A program made the translations under genes and the position numbers. The notes below the pieces were generated by a model. The model worked only from the letters and a program-made list of their open reading frames with translations, had not been told where the DNA came from and made no database searches. From Gonatopus flavifemur (lineage: Eukaryota > Arthropoda > Insecta > Hymenoptera > Dryinidae): DNA of 64,000 nucleotides. Positions 53,755 through 64,000 of the stretch are shown piece by piece; the stretch's first letter is position 1, and each line of letters starts with the position of its first letter. The DNA lies in assembly GCA_018340375.1 (NCBI GenBank), contig JAFFJZ010000069.1, forward strand, positions 310,001-374,000, written 5' to 3'.

Positions 53755-55045
53755 CGAGGGTGGATTGATAAGTTTCCGGCCTGACCAAGAAAAACAACGT
53801 TTTTAAGAATTTTTTTTTTTTATTTCTCAACATAATCTCCTCCAAGGCTGATACATTTCTCATAGCGGTGTTCTAGTCTAGTAATGCCATCTCTATAGAC
53901 TGATTCGTCAAGCTCCTCAAAATACCCATTTACAGCTTCGATTACTTCTTCATTGTCCGCAAATCTCTTACCGCCAAGCCATTTTTTGAGGTTAGGAAAC
54001 AGATAATAGTCACTCGGGGCTAGGTCTGGAGAGTAGGGAGGGTGCGGCATTAATTCAAACTTCAGATCGTTGATTTCAGCCATCGCAACGATTGACGTGT
54101 GCGCTGGTGCGTTATCGTGATGAAACAAGATTTTTTTCTTCGCCAGATGAGGTCGTTTAATTTTCACTTCGTGGCTCAAACGTTGCAATAAGTCTGCGTA
54201 GTATTGACCAGTGATAGTTTTACCCTTTTCAAGGTAATCAATGTATATAATACCTCTTGCATCCCAAAAAACAGTAGCCATAACCTTGTTCGCCGAAAAA
54301 ATTGTTTTGCCTTCTTTGGAGTTGGTTCCCCTGGTCCAATCCACTGTTTAGACTGTTCTTTGGTTTCAGGAGTGTAGTGGTGGACTCAAGTTTCGTCAAC
54401 GGTTACGAATCGACGCAAAAATTCGCTTGGATTACGCTTATACAACGCCAAATTGGCGGTAGAAATGTTCTTTCGAATCAATTTTTGGTCGACTGTTGGC
54501 AAACGCGGCACCCATCTTGCACAGAGCTTTTCCATATACAAATGTTGGTGCAAAATATTTTGTACACGTTCATATGACATCTTACAGGTCTCAGCTATCT
54601 CACGAACTTTTAATCTGCGATCTTTCAGCACTATTTGATGGATTTTTCGATCATATCTGGAGTTGTGACCTCAATGGGGCGTCCTGAGCGAGGCTCATCA
54701 GAGGTGCTCACACGACCCTTTTTAAACTCGGAAACCCACTGCTTAACGGTTGAATATGATGGGGAGGATGTCCCCAGTGTTGAGTCCATCTCTTCTTTAA
54801 TTTCCTTCGGCGTTAACCCCTTCAAATAAAAGTATTTGATGACAGCACGATTTTCCAGCTTTTCCATTTTTACGAAAAACACAGAGGCGTCTTGGTCAGC
54901 GTGCTCTCAAAACTAAACTAACATGGCGATCGGACTGAAACTATAGCTACAAGCTATCTAAGGATGGTACTATAGAACGCCACCTCAAGGTAGGCCTAGT
55001 GGCGCCATCTCTTGGTCAGGCCGGAAACTTATCAATCCACCCTCG
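53755..55045 (-). mobile_element. Full-length mariner (mariner 2) with dead transposase
   Basis: Inverted repeats of about 35 bp start CGAGGGTGGATTGATAAGTT and are flanked by TA (53753-53754, 55046-55047). The length of 1,291 bp is normal for mariner. The transposase fills the minus strand from 54882 to 53820. Confidence 0.95.
53820..54882 (-). pseudogene. Mariner 2 transposase, two frameshifts and one nonsense codon
   Basis: Three frames: 54882-54631 (N-terminal helix-turn-helix, [27 protein letters not shown]), 54631-54386 (second DNA-binding region and first catalytic Asp in RFVTVDET) and 54344-53820 (HHDNAPAHTS, YSPDLAPSDYYLFPNLKKWL with the second and third Asp, D34D spacing). A TGA at 54388-54386 directly follows DET, where mariners have Trp, and small indels sit near 54631 and 54320. 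Would have catalysed cut-and-paste at TA. The copy cannot be active. Confidence 0.93.
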
Positions 55046-56458
55046 TATATACACGTCTTACGACATACATATATATACATACACCTATACAAATCCTACT
55101 TTTCGTATTTGTACACGTAAACGTAAGTATACGAAACGTAAGGCCCGATGCGTGCGCACATGCGAATTTCCATGTAGGTAATCGATCCAATGAAAAATCT
55201 CTCCACGAACTCTTTTACCCTCATAGAAAATATTGATATCGATATAACAGTTCTCTTTTCCTCTTTTCCTAAAATGACCACTGCAGACAATACAGTTTTC
55301 CATACACCCTATCGAAATTCATGATACAATACGATACCCCACTACGGAACAGTTCCTCTTTTTCGCCACCGAAGAACAGACAAAGAAAACATGAGTCAGA
55401 GCGAGTCCACTGAAATAACCGACTTCACGAAAATTCTTTCAAAATCAATACTCACTCACTACAACCATATGGTAAACACCACACATACCTGAGACATAGC
55501 CTCTTTTCTTCTCAATTTTTTTTCATATAAACGAATCGACAGACGAAAGACGACACGACCTACCATAAACAACCCTACCATAAATGGACGGTATAGACGC
55601 ATGGTCAACTCTCCTCACAACCGAAGAACTATGTCCCAATTCTCATACTATGCACGAAAACTTCTGTGAATTTTTCACCACGAATGTTCAGTTTAGTGAA
55701 CATTCTTATAAAATATTTCAATGTTAATCAACAGCTTCTATCAAATTTCAGATTATATATGTATAAATTTATCTTCTAGGAACATGATGTTCCTCTCTAT
55801 CTCTGTCCTTTTCTCTCTCTTGCCGTCCCATAAGTATAATTGAATATAATTTTTTTTAATAAGTTTAAATCAACTGTTAATATGAACTCTTTATAAATTC
55901 TCTCTGAATTATAGAGAAATCAGTTTCTTTCATCCTTTTTTAATTTATAATGAATTCTCATAATACTTCCAAACTTCCTGTAAATTTCATCAAACTTTTG
56001 GATCTCTTTTCAATCTCTTCAAACTATGTGAATTCTTCTTCCATCTCTGTTCAAATGTTATCGAATTTGTATAAGTCATCACAAATTTCATGATAGTCTA
56101 TCATTATCTTGCATAAAATGTAACCGAAGAACTCTTTTTGAGCTCTTTGTCAATGACAACCTTGAATAGAGTTGTTGATGAATCGAACAAATAAATCCAA
56201 TCAAATAATTCAGCCAATGTAGATCTACAAACAAATAACACTATATAAACTATCAACGAATAAGAATTCGATAAATGTAGTAACTTCACATGTCCCTGTC
56301 TCTCTCACGTTTTCCTCATTCCACTCACACAAACCAAGAAAATTCTTCCATACGGATTTCTCTTGATTCATCGAATGATTAATAGTCTAAATGAAGACCA
56401 AACAGAATACCCTGGACCATCTAATCAAAGAATTCAACGTCATGTTGATACATATATA
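55046..56458. other. AT-rich DNA without recognised feature
   Basis: No gene, MITE ends or repeats that I can support. Short frames only. Confidence 0.4.
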
Positions 56459-57419
56459 CAGGGTGGGGCATTTAAAGTGTCGCGGGCGTTTTTTCCAAAA
56501 ATAAAGTGAGATACGAGAAAATTTTTCGGACAAAAGTTGTAGGGTACCGAGGGGGACATCCGATGGTGGCCTTGGCTTTGACCTCAAATCTCATCTTCAA
56601 GGGCATTCTGAGATCAACTCTTGTTTTTTAAATAGCATCTCATATTTTTTACTGCAGATTTGGATTCTAGGTCAAAAACCAAGAAACTTTTGTCTGAACC
56701 ATTTTCCTGAAATCCGCAAAAATGGCGCTCTAATCAATATTGTTCCATTATGAATCTGACATTCGAATAACTCGAAAACGAAGGGTCTTGCAAAAGAATG
56801 TTTCGTACAAAAGTTGTCAATACACAACACATTTCAATCGTCTACATTACCACCATTCAGAGCTCACGCGATGTAAACCAACGACGGGGTTCAGTGAAAA
56901 TTCACGATTTTGAAAGTCAGTTTGTCAGTTACATTTGATTATTACTTGGTTTATGACAAATTGGAAATCATGGATATCCGATACACGGTTTCTGAAAAGA
57001 TCGATATGATCTAAATTTAGAATGGTGGTAATGTAGACGATTGAAATGTGTTGTGTATTGACAACTTTCGTACGAAACATTCTTTTGCAAGACCCTTCGT
57101 TTTCGAGTTATTCGAATGTCAGATTAAAAAGGGAACAATATCGATTAGAGCGCCATTTTTGCGGATTTCAGGAAAATGGTTCAGACAAAAGTTTCTTGGT
57201 TTTTGACCTAGAATCCAAATCTGCAGTAAAAAATATGAGATGCTATTTAAAAAACAAGAGTTGATCTCAGAATGCCCTTGAAGATGAGATTTGAGGTCAA
57301 AGCCAAGGCCACCATCGGATGTCCCCCTCGGTACCCTACAACTTTTGTCCGAAAAATTTTCTCGTATCTCACTTTATTTTTGGAAAAAACGCCCGCGACA
57401 CTTTAAATGCCCCACCCTG
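56459..57419. mobile_element. 961-bp palindromic MITE, TA duplication
   Basis: Starts CAGGGTGGGGCATTTAAAGT and ends with its reverse complement, with TA at 56457-56458 and 57420-57421. The arms (56459 to about 56860, and about 57022 to 57419) match almost perfectly for roughly 400 bp around a 160-bp loop. Long hairpin potential. Confidence 0.88.
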
Positions 57420-57426
57420 TATATAT

Positions 57427-58146
57427 GGAGTGCTAATCCAGCCCGTTTTCTATAGTTTCGTCGAAGCCAAGATGTTTCAGATCAAAGTTGCAATTCCGCA
57501 TGTGCGTTCTTTATCGGCAAATCTCGTAATTTTTCGGGTACCTTCGGTGATATATATATGCCTAGGTGGAAAGTAAACACGTCAAAATATTTTAAGGTTA
57601 TATTTATTTCTTTGCCAGATTTGGTTTTTGGTTGACAAAGTTGGTTTTTAGTCAATTAAAAATATTAATTCATGAAAAGCATAAGAATTTTAAATAAAGT
57701 AATTCTCTCATAGAATCGATTGATAAAGGATTCCAGGATTTCATGCAAGTTATTTCGAAGAATAAAATCAGTTCTCTAATCATATTTCAATTTATTAGTT
57801 TTTGAATGATACTAGTTTTGTAAATTTATGTCGAATAAATTCCTTTGTTGTTTCGTCATTAACACGTCGTGCTTCGTGATGTAATCTTATTTTCAAATAA
57901 AATCTTACGATATGTACAATAAACATTGCGTCTCTTTTGCATTATCGTATAAATTCTGTATCGTTATTCAGTTTTTTATAACCTCATAACTCACGATTAA
58001 TTTCAAAACTTACATACATATGTATATTTTTATACTTCGGTAGGTATCGGAAGATTTCGTAAAAGATCGGAAACTTCGCACCTGCGCAATCGAGGAATAT
58101 ATCCGAAACATGTTGGCATCAGGCAAACGGGCTGGATCAGCACTCC
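57427..58146. mobile_element. 720-bp element with GGAGTGCTRATCCAGCCCGT ends
   Basis: Left GGAGTGCTAATCCAGCCCGT and right ACGGGCTGGATCAGCACTCC are inverted repeats. Flanks are TATATAT-rich (GTATATAT/ATATATAT), compatible with an 8-bp duplication but not proof. It abuts the 961-bp palindrome. No transposase. Confidence 0.75.
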
Positions 58147-58411
58147 ATATATATATTCTCTAAGGTTTAATGACAATTCATAAAAGGATAGTTCAATCAA
58201 GGGAGGTTATAAATTTCACAAGATATTCTTAAGTGAGCTAGGAAATTTTATGAAATTGTGCTATATATGATTCGCTATGTATGAATCTAAATATGAACTA
58301 TTTGTAGTCAGACATATCAATAATCATAAAAAGTCGATAATGATTTAATGTATGATTCAACATTGAGAACAAAAATTCATAATTAATTCTCATAGGTAGA
58401 AAAAAAATGTG

Positions 58412-58482
58412 TCCGCGTCCGGAATTGAACTTGAGTCCTTTGAAGTACTGATTCAACGACTTAGCATAGAGCCATAGACCGA
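58412..58482 (-). ncRNA. tRNA-like relic
   Basis: Minus strand has a B-box-like GTTCAATTCCGG at 58430-58419 and an A-box-like TGGCTCTATGCTAAG at about 58474-58460. No clear anticodon arm. Third tRNA-like sequence in the window. Confidence 0.35.
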
Positions 58483-59036
58483 ATTGTTCATAACAAATGG
58501 AAAAGGAGTGTTTATATGGGCTGTGTGAATCATCCTTGTTATATTACTATAACGAATGAATTCCAAAAGTGAATATTATTAGAAAAGTAAATATCATTAT
58601 TATTATAGTCATGTAGGAGGATTTGAGAGTTGCAAACAACTTGACGCACATCACCAAAACTGCGCTTGTTTGAACACTTCCAAATTTGAGAATAATTCTC
58701 ATTAAAAAATCAAGCGACTTTTAAGATACGAGAAAAATTTTTTGCATTTCTCAAATTCTTGTGTAAGATCTTTTGTATAATCTTCTTTCTTTGAATCCAT
58801 TATATCCCTTCTTTCAAGAGAAGAACGGGTGTTGGAGGAAATTATGTAGTACCCCATAATGCACCTCTCCTGATTTTGGTGTGTACGACAGTACGACAGT
58901 AGCGCTTGCAGCGCCATTGCCAACGCAATGTATAACGCCGTTTCGTCTAGTCTACAGTCTTTCATCAGGGCAGTATACAGACGCTATCCTTGTGTATGAG
59001 AAAAATCTAAATTGAAAATATTAATATTTCCAACAT

Positions 59037-62000
59037 ATGGGAGATAGACCACAAGACAGACCGGTAAGTATTTTAAAATCATATTTATCCTCATCTTTTC
59101 CATTTTTCATAAATATTCTTACTTGCCTCATAAGAAATTAAATACGATTAAAGAATCAACAATCCTTCCGAGTGCAGGTTAGGTTTAATGTGCAGGTTAT
59201 GTATTGAGATAAAGGTTCTGATTGTTATCAAATATTTCTTTCCTTGTGACTTTCTTTTCATGTCTTATTCATTTCACACACCCTGTTAATTATTAACAAA
59301 CATTTCTATTCATGTCTTTCCACAATACTACTTTACTAAGGATAATTTTTTAATACGTTTGGATTTTAGAAAAGGCTTCTTCTACAGACACGCGCACTAG
59401 TCTATCCCTAACTTTCAAATCTGAGACACGTGAAATTTTCAAATTCTCGTAGATACATTGAATCTCTGAGGGATTATTTACTCATAGGCGAAATTTCTCA
59501 TGTATTAATTCAAAAATTCGAGCCAGGTGAAAATTGTCGTGTGTCTCGGTCTTGAAAAACTCGAGACAAGGGAAATTTCGCCTGTTTGTAGATAACCCCT
59601 CAAGAATTCACTGTATCCACGAGAATTTGAGAATTTCACGTCTCTCGAATTTGGAAGTTAAAAACAGGTTAGCGTGACTTTAGAAAGACATAATTCTATG
59701 AACACAACCTATCGTCGTTCTTTAACAACAACAAGATCTATTTCTTGTTGTATAATTTATCCAATTCAAAACTGAAATATTGATTCGACATTTATGTTAC
59801 CTCTATTTTTTTTTTTAATTCAGTGTAAAGATGTTTGCTTTGTGATGTGTTTGTTTCAAATGTGAATGAAGCAATGGATTCATTTCATTCAAATAGTTTA
59901 TCTTGAACTTGATATTCAATTAGAATAAACATTACAACTACATTAGTATTTCTTCATTAATGTTTTTCGTCATTCTGAAATGCATTGCGATAAGCCAATT
60001 AAATTGTGTTTGAGCGATAATAGGGAAATTTTTCTCTCAACAAAGTTTGTTTTCAGCATGAGTTATGATGTTTTTCATATTTTCTCGCAGTTCAATTTTT
60101 TCTCATAACGGACAACTTTTTTAGAAAATTGAACAACATACATTGAGCGCCATAAAGTACTGGATTGAGCATTGACTGCAGTCAATTCATGAATTTCTTA
60201 TAAGGCAGGAAACGAGATCTTCCGTCAATGTGAGATGTATGATGGGATGCTGCTGTTTCTTTTCAATACATGCATTTTAAAAAGAGACGATGAGACTCAT
60301 GTATGACTGCTTATTTTTCTCGCTCAATGTACTCGATTATCTCTCACTGATGACAAATTTTTGGATAGTGCTCACTCCAGTATATTATAGAGCTCAATGA
60401 GAAAATAAGGTATACAAATATATAAAAAATAGTTCAATTGAACCATCGTTCAAACTTCATCATTCGAATTGTTGCTCAAAATGAACATTTGGTTCAAAAT
60501 CTTTTCAATGCTCCTACAGAAATATGAACATTATCAAGCTATAGAAGAAGTTTGGAAAATAAGCATTCAACTAACATTTCAATACATTTTCATTCACAAC
60601 CAAAGTGGTGTAAAATCATTTATATGAATGAACGGAACCAATAGTTCATGAATGATTGCATTGTCTATAGAATAAAAATTGAGAACATTTTCAAAATCAC
60701 AATACTTCTGATTTTCATACATCTGTAGTTTTCATATAGCAGCTACAGCAATTATCCAATCCAATTTCTTTTCTTCGGAAGTATTATTTGAGTTTTTATA
60801 TTTTTCATTAGCAACGCAAGCGTATTTGGCGTCATGCTGCTCATATTGAAACTCTCAGGAAGTTAGAGCTTGAACGTATCAGAGAAGAGGCTGCGCGAGT
60901 AGAAACTGTTAACCATGAAATGCTTTCAGAAGTTGAACCTCAATATTCTAACAATAATTTAACTGATGTCAATTTGAGTAACGATCTTGATCATGAAGAT
61001 TTCGAAGTACATGATGTAGAAAATTCGGATCAGTATGAACCTGACACTGACTATGAGTCTAGTGATTGTGAGGATGAAAGCGATGGAAATGGAAACCTTA
61101 CGATAACGAAAATATCTACATTGAACAAATCAAAATCAACAATAATTTGGTCATTGATGATGCAGAAATTAACGAATATGTGTTGAAAAGTCTGAAAGAA
61201 TGGGGCAAAAGGGGTGTAACTGGACGCAAAATTAACGAAATATTGCAAGTTTTGAAAGTAGTATTCCCTCAACTCCCAAAGTATTATAGATCTCTTCTGA
61301 ATACTCCTCGAAGCATAACTGTGAAGAATATCGGGAATGGTCAGTTTTGGTACAAGGGCATTATACCAAATGTTCACTCAAAGTTATCAAAGCAATATTT
61401 TGCATCTCATCCAGATATTGTGATGGACGTTAATATAGACGGGGTTCAACTTTTCCCTCAGAGTCATTCACGAAAAGAATTCTGGCAGATTTTAGGGAAT
61501 TTTGCCGATCAAAATGAACCATTTATCATAGCAGTATATTATGGCAAAGGGAAGCCTAGTAACTTGAATGCATTTCTTGAGGAGTATGTTGCTGAAGTGG
61601 CTGATCTTCAGGTATCTGGTTGCGACATCGATGGAATTATTTATCCGTTTAGAGTGAGACATGATATCCTAGACGCCATTGTTCGAGCATTCATTAGATG
61701 TTGTATTGGACATGATGGAACTTTTGCCTGTGAAAAATGCTGTGTCAAAGGCTGCAGGTACAGGGCTCGAGAGATTTTTGTTGATATGGATGCTGATTTA
61801 AGAACTGATGAATCATATCTTGGACGAGAAAATCTAGAACATCACACTGGCACTTCACCACTAGAGAAAATTGGCACTGGAATGTTTTCTCAATCCAGAC
61901 TAGATAGTATGCACCTCAAAGATCTAGGTGCTTTCAATAGGTGGCTGAAATTTTGGTTGGTTGGTACTGGCGATTTTGCTTGGTCAGGAACAACTTTGAC

Positions 62001-62898
62001 GGCTGTCTCAGACGCTCTTGTGAAATTGGCTCCGTACACTCCTTGCGAGTTTAATCGCGAACCGAGAGAACTTGGAAGATCTGGTAATAAATTGAAAGCA
62101 CAAGAACTGCGGAGAATTGCTCTTTACGATGGCGTTAAGATCTTCAAAGATCATCTTACTCCCGCTCTTTATCAGAATTTCACTTTGTTCCATGCTGCTA
62201 TATACATTCTCTCCAGTCCCAATTTACTCCATAGATACGCTGATATTGCAGAACAGCTGATGAGAGAATTTGTTACTCATTCCATGCAAATATTCGGTCG
62301 AGAATTTGTAGTTGACAACATCCACAGTTTGATTCATTTAACTGATGAATGCCGACAGCATGGCGCACTTGATATGTTTAGCGCATACAAATTTGAGAAT
62401 TATCTAGGTATAATCAAGCGCAGTCTTCGTTGTCCGTATCAACCTCTGCAGCAAGTTGCTAATCGAGATTCAGAAAACAATGGAGAATTGAAAAAGAATA
62501 CAGGCGCAGCATCGGATCTACGAGGAATCCATTTGAGCAAAAAGCAAGAAAACCACACAAATATTCCAGGGAACCAGTACAACATGATCAGAATCCGTGA
62601 CGTAACTGTGGCTGTAAACGAAGCTGATTGCTGCTTTGTGACTAATGAAAATGCTGTGGTGATTTTAAGTAAAATCATCGAAACTTCTCAGGGAGAAATC
62701 ATAATTGTGGGTCATCGATTCACCCGAATGGCAAGTTTTTATGAGTTTCCTATCGACTCTGCAGATATAGGAATCGTCAGTGTGTCTGAATTGAGTGAAC
62801 GAGAAGAGTTTTTCCGTTTGTCAGACTTTGCCCGTAAATGTTACCTCATCCCAAATGAAAATAACCATCTATGTATTCCATTGGTCCATTCCTCATAA
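59037..62898 (+). pseudogene. EnSpm/CACTA-like transposase gene (copy 2), one frameshift
   Basis: Exon 1 59037-59063 (MGDRPQDRP, then GTAAGT); exon 2 starts 60812 (QRKRIWRHAAHIETLRKLEL) and runs to TAA at 62896-62898. The N-terminal part is basic then acidic (DQYEPDTDYESSDCEDESDG), the same plan as copy 1. At about 61090-61110 the frame shifts by one base. The rest is open: WGKRGVTGRKINEILQVLKV, the first catalytic region MDVNIDGVQLFPQSHS, Cys-rich CEKCCVKGC, the second Asp in SRLDSMHLKDLG and a Glu in AYKFENYLGIIK. DDE residues are present. It differs strongly from copy 1, so it is a separate family. A protein begun at an internal start near 61147 would still hold the whole catalytic part. 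Downstream, same strand, lies the ORF at 63090. Confidence 0.8.
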
Positions 62899-63089
62899 CC
62901 TATTGGTGTGTGGCACGATCGGTTTTATTTCATTCTCTTGGATGTATTTTAATTTCAAACGAATGCAGCGGTGAAATTCAAGTCAATTTTTATCATTCAA
63001 ATCATTTGCAATTAGTGAAATGACCAATTCTCCGTGTTGTTTATTCTTTTTTAATATAAGAAGAATTAGATTCTTAGTTACAATCGCAA

Positions 63090-63413
63090 ATGAATCAAAA
63101 AATAAAAATTGTCGTGAATTGCAACGCCAGCATCTCATCATCAATTGATTCAAAATTAATGTTCACGTCCAATTTTTTGCAGTGTTCCGTGGTCGTATTC
63201 ACTAAGGATGATACAGTAGACGTGGTAGCTACTAAATGGATTACAGATAATGGTACAGCGACATATTGGCCACCAATTAAAAAAGCTCAATCAGTACCAA
63301 GATTAGTTATGGGGCTTGCAGATCCTACTGAAGAGGAAAACGTTCATCAAAAAAGGAATCTTGTTGGGGAGGTCACGTTAATAGCCTTCGATCCGTTTGG
63401 TATGGAATTTTAG
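63090..63413 (+). other. Exon-like ORF with a WPP module, downstream of transposase copy 2
   Basis: Reads CSVVVFTKDDTVDVVATKWI then TATYWPPIKKAQSVPRLVMG. The form V-V-x-F-x-x-D-x-V-x-V-V...W...YWPP resembles the N-terminal module of many wasp DUF4806/BEN-type proteins. An acceptor (TTTTTTGCAG) at 63182 suggests that the exon starts at 63183. No C-terminal partner exons are seen before 63414. Either a remnant of an accessory gene of the transposon or an unrelated gene fragment. Confidence 0.35.
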
Positions 63414-64000
63414 CAGTCGCTTTCCAAGCTTACATCGCCACGAGGTGCGTCAAACGATTCACAGCATTCCTATCATTGCCATGGCCAGCAGACGCGCCAC
63501 CACTAAAAGCAGAGTTGCATGCTTGCCTAGTACTCGCCGGAACAGGGGTCGTTTTGCTTCCGGTTCTACTCGGAGCAGCTTTCCTGAAGATTGGCAATCT
63601 TGCGCACGACGGAATAAAACTCGGACGTCACCTCAGCACCTGCTCTCGAGATCCCCTATCATCCTTTTTAACTGCTGAACATGATAATAGTCTTGCCAAT
63701 AATTTATGGAGACACGGTGGTCCAACGGCAGCCTTCGCACATCTTTGTACCGCCATGTGCCTCCTTTTGCCTACTTTACTTATGGAGGCTAGACTGATAC
63801 ACGCTGGATTTCTGCCAAAAGACGCAATATGGCGTACGGATTTGGATTGGGTGGTGATACATCGCGATCGTTTGGTAGTTCTCAGCTTCATGAATCCCGC
63901 TGGTAATTTGAGCATGATGTCCGGGTTGATCACTCCTCAGCCTCTCATAACTCTGCCACCGGAGGAAGACGTTGAAGATGATAGTTTGATCACCACACCG
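63414..64000 (+). CDS. tinc: Exon of a multi-pass membrane protein resembling Tincar (continues beyond window)
   Basis: An open frame of about 195 codons to the window edge, preceded by a GGAATTTTAG acceptor (63414, or 63417 if CAG is used). GC is higher than the surroundings, as for a constrained host exon. Contains hydrophobic helices (LVLAGTGVVLLPVLLGAAFL, FAHLCTAMCLLLPTLLMEAR) and conserved-looking polar parts (KIGNLAHDGIKLGRHLSTCS, IWRTDLDWVVIHRDRLVVLS). From memory this pattern fits insect Tincar, an eight-transmembrane protein with roles in heart and eye development in Drosophila. The identity needs a search. Upstream exons are not in the window. Confidence 0.55.

Noticed and set aside
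58702..58965. 87-codon minus-strand frame upstream of transposase copy 2
   Set aside because: No family resemblance; could be noise. It lies where the end of the transposon may be.

Overview
The window looks like transposon-saturated nuclear DNA of an insect, most likely a hymenopteran (parasitoid or gall wasp, or ant). The basis is AT-rich intergenic DNA, short-exon genes with GT/AG introns, an R1-like LINE with the purine-rich coding strand and wording I associate with ant and wasp elements, mariner, hAT and EnSpm/CACTA elements, and BEN- and MADF-type proteins. Order and species are inference.

Layout. 1-6.8 kb: a minus-strand Ty3/gypsy LTR retrotransposon (5' LTR, tRNA-type primer site, gag, protease, RT, RNase H, linker) running out of the left edge before integrase, with several frameshifts. 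8.9-14.6 kb: a multi-exon minus-strand EnSpm/CACTA-like transposase gene. 15.35-18.33 kb: a five-exon plus-strand BEN-domain gene, divergent from the transposase, whose frame is cut by one in-frame TGA. 18.43-29.0 kb: an R1-like LINE with a 17-bp target duplication, itself split by a minus-strand CR1/Jockey-type LINE (19.89-25.12 kb) with a 10-bp duplication. 29.3-31.3 kb: hairpin MITEs. 31.5-35.9 kb: a roughly 190-bp satellite present in both orientations and interrupted by a tRNA-like-bearing foldback element and a small hAT-type MITE. 36.1-38.4 kb: nested foldbacks and a 1.64-kb LTR-like unit with a 4-bp duplication.

38.6-48.1 kb: a minus-strand MADF-BESS gene whose last intron (about 8.8 kb) is packed with transposons. 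These include a 4.08-kb hAT-like element (8-bp duplication GATGGCAC) that carries a decayed fragment of an MFS sugar-transporter gene. 48.4-55.0 kb: two dead mariners, a 1.23-kb hAT-type element and a zone of degenerate repeats. 56.5-58.1 kb: a 961-bp palindromic MITE and a 720-bp inverted-repeat element. 59.0-62.9 kb: a second, distinct EnSpm/CACTA-like transposase gene on the plus strand, followed by a short exon-like ORF. 63.41 kb to the right edge: an open, GC-richer exon resembling the multi-pass membrane protein Tincar, probably a host gene.

How it fits together. Host genes seem to be the right-edge exon and the MADF-BESS gene, with everything else mobile or decayed. The two most interesting hypotheses are (1) that the EnSpm-like transposase and the BEN-domain gene are partners in one large DNA transposon, and (2) that a hAT element captured a sugar-transporter fragment. 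Insertion order can be read from perfect target duplications at many places.
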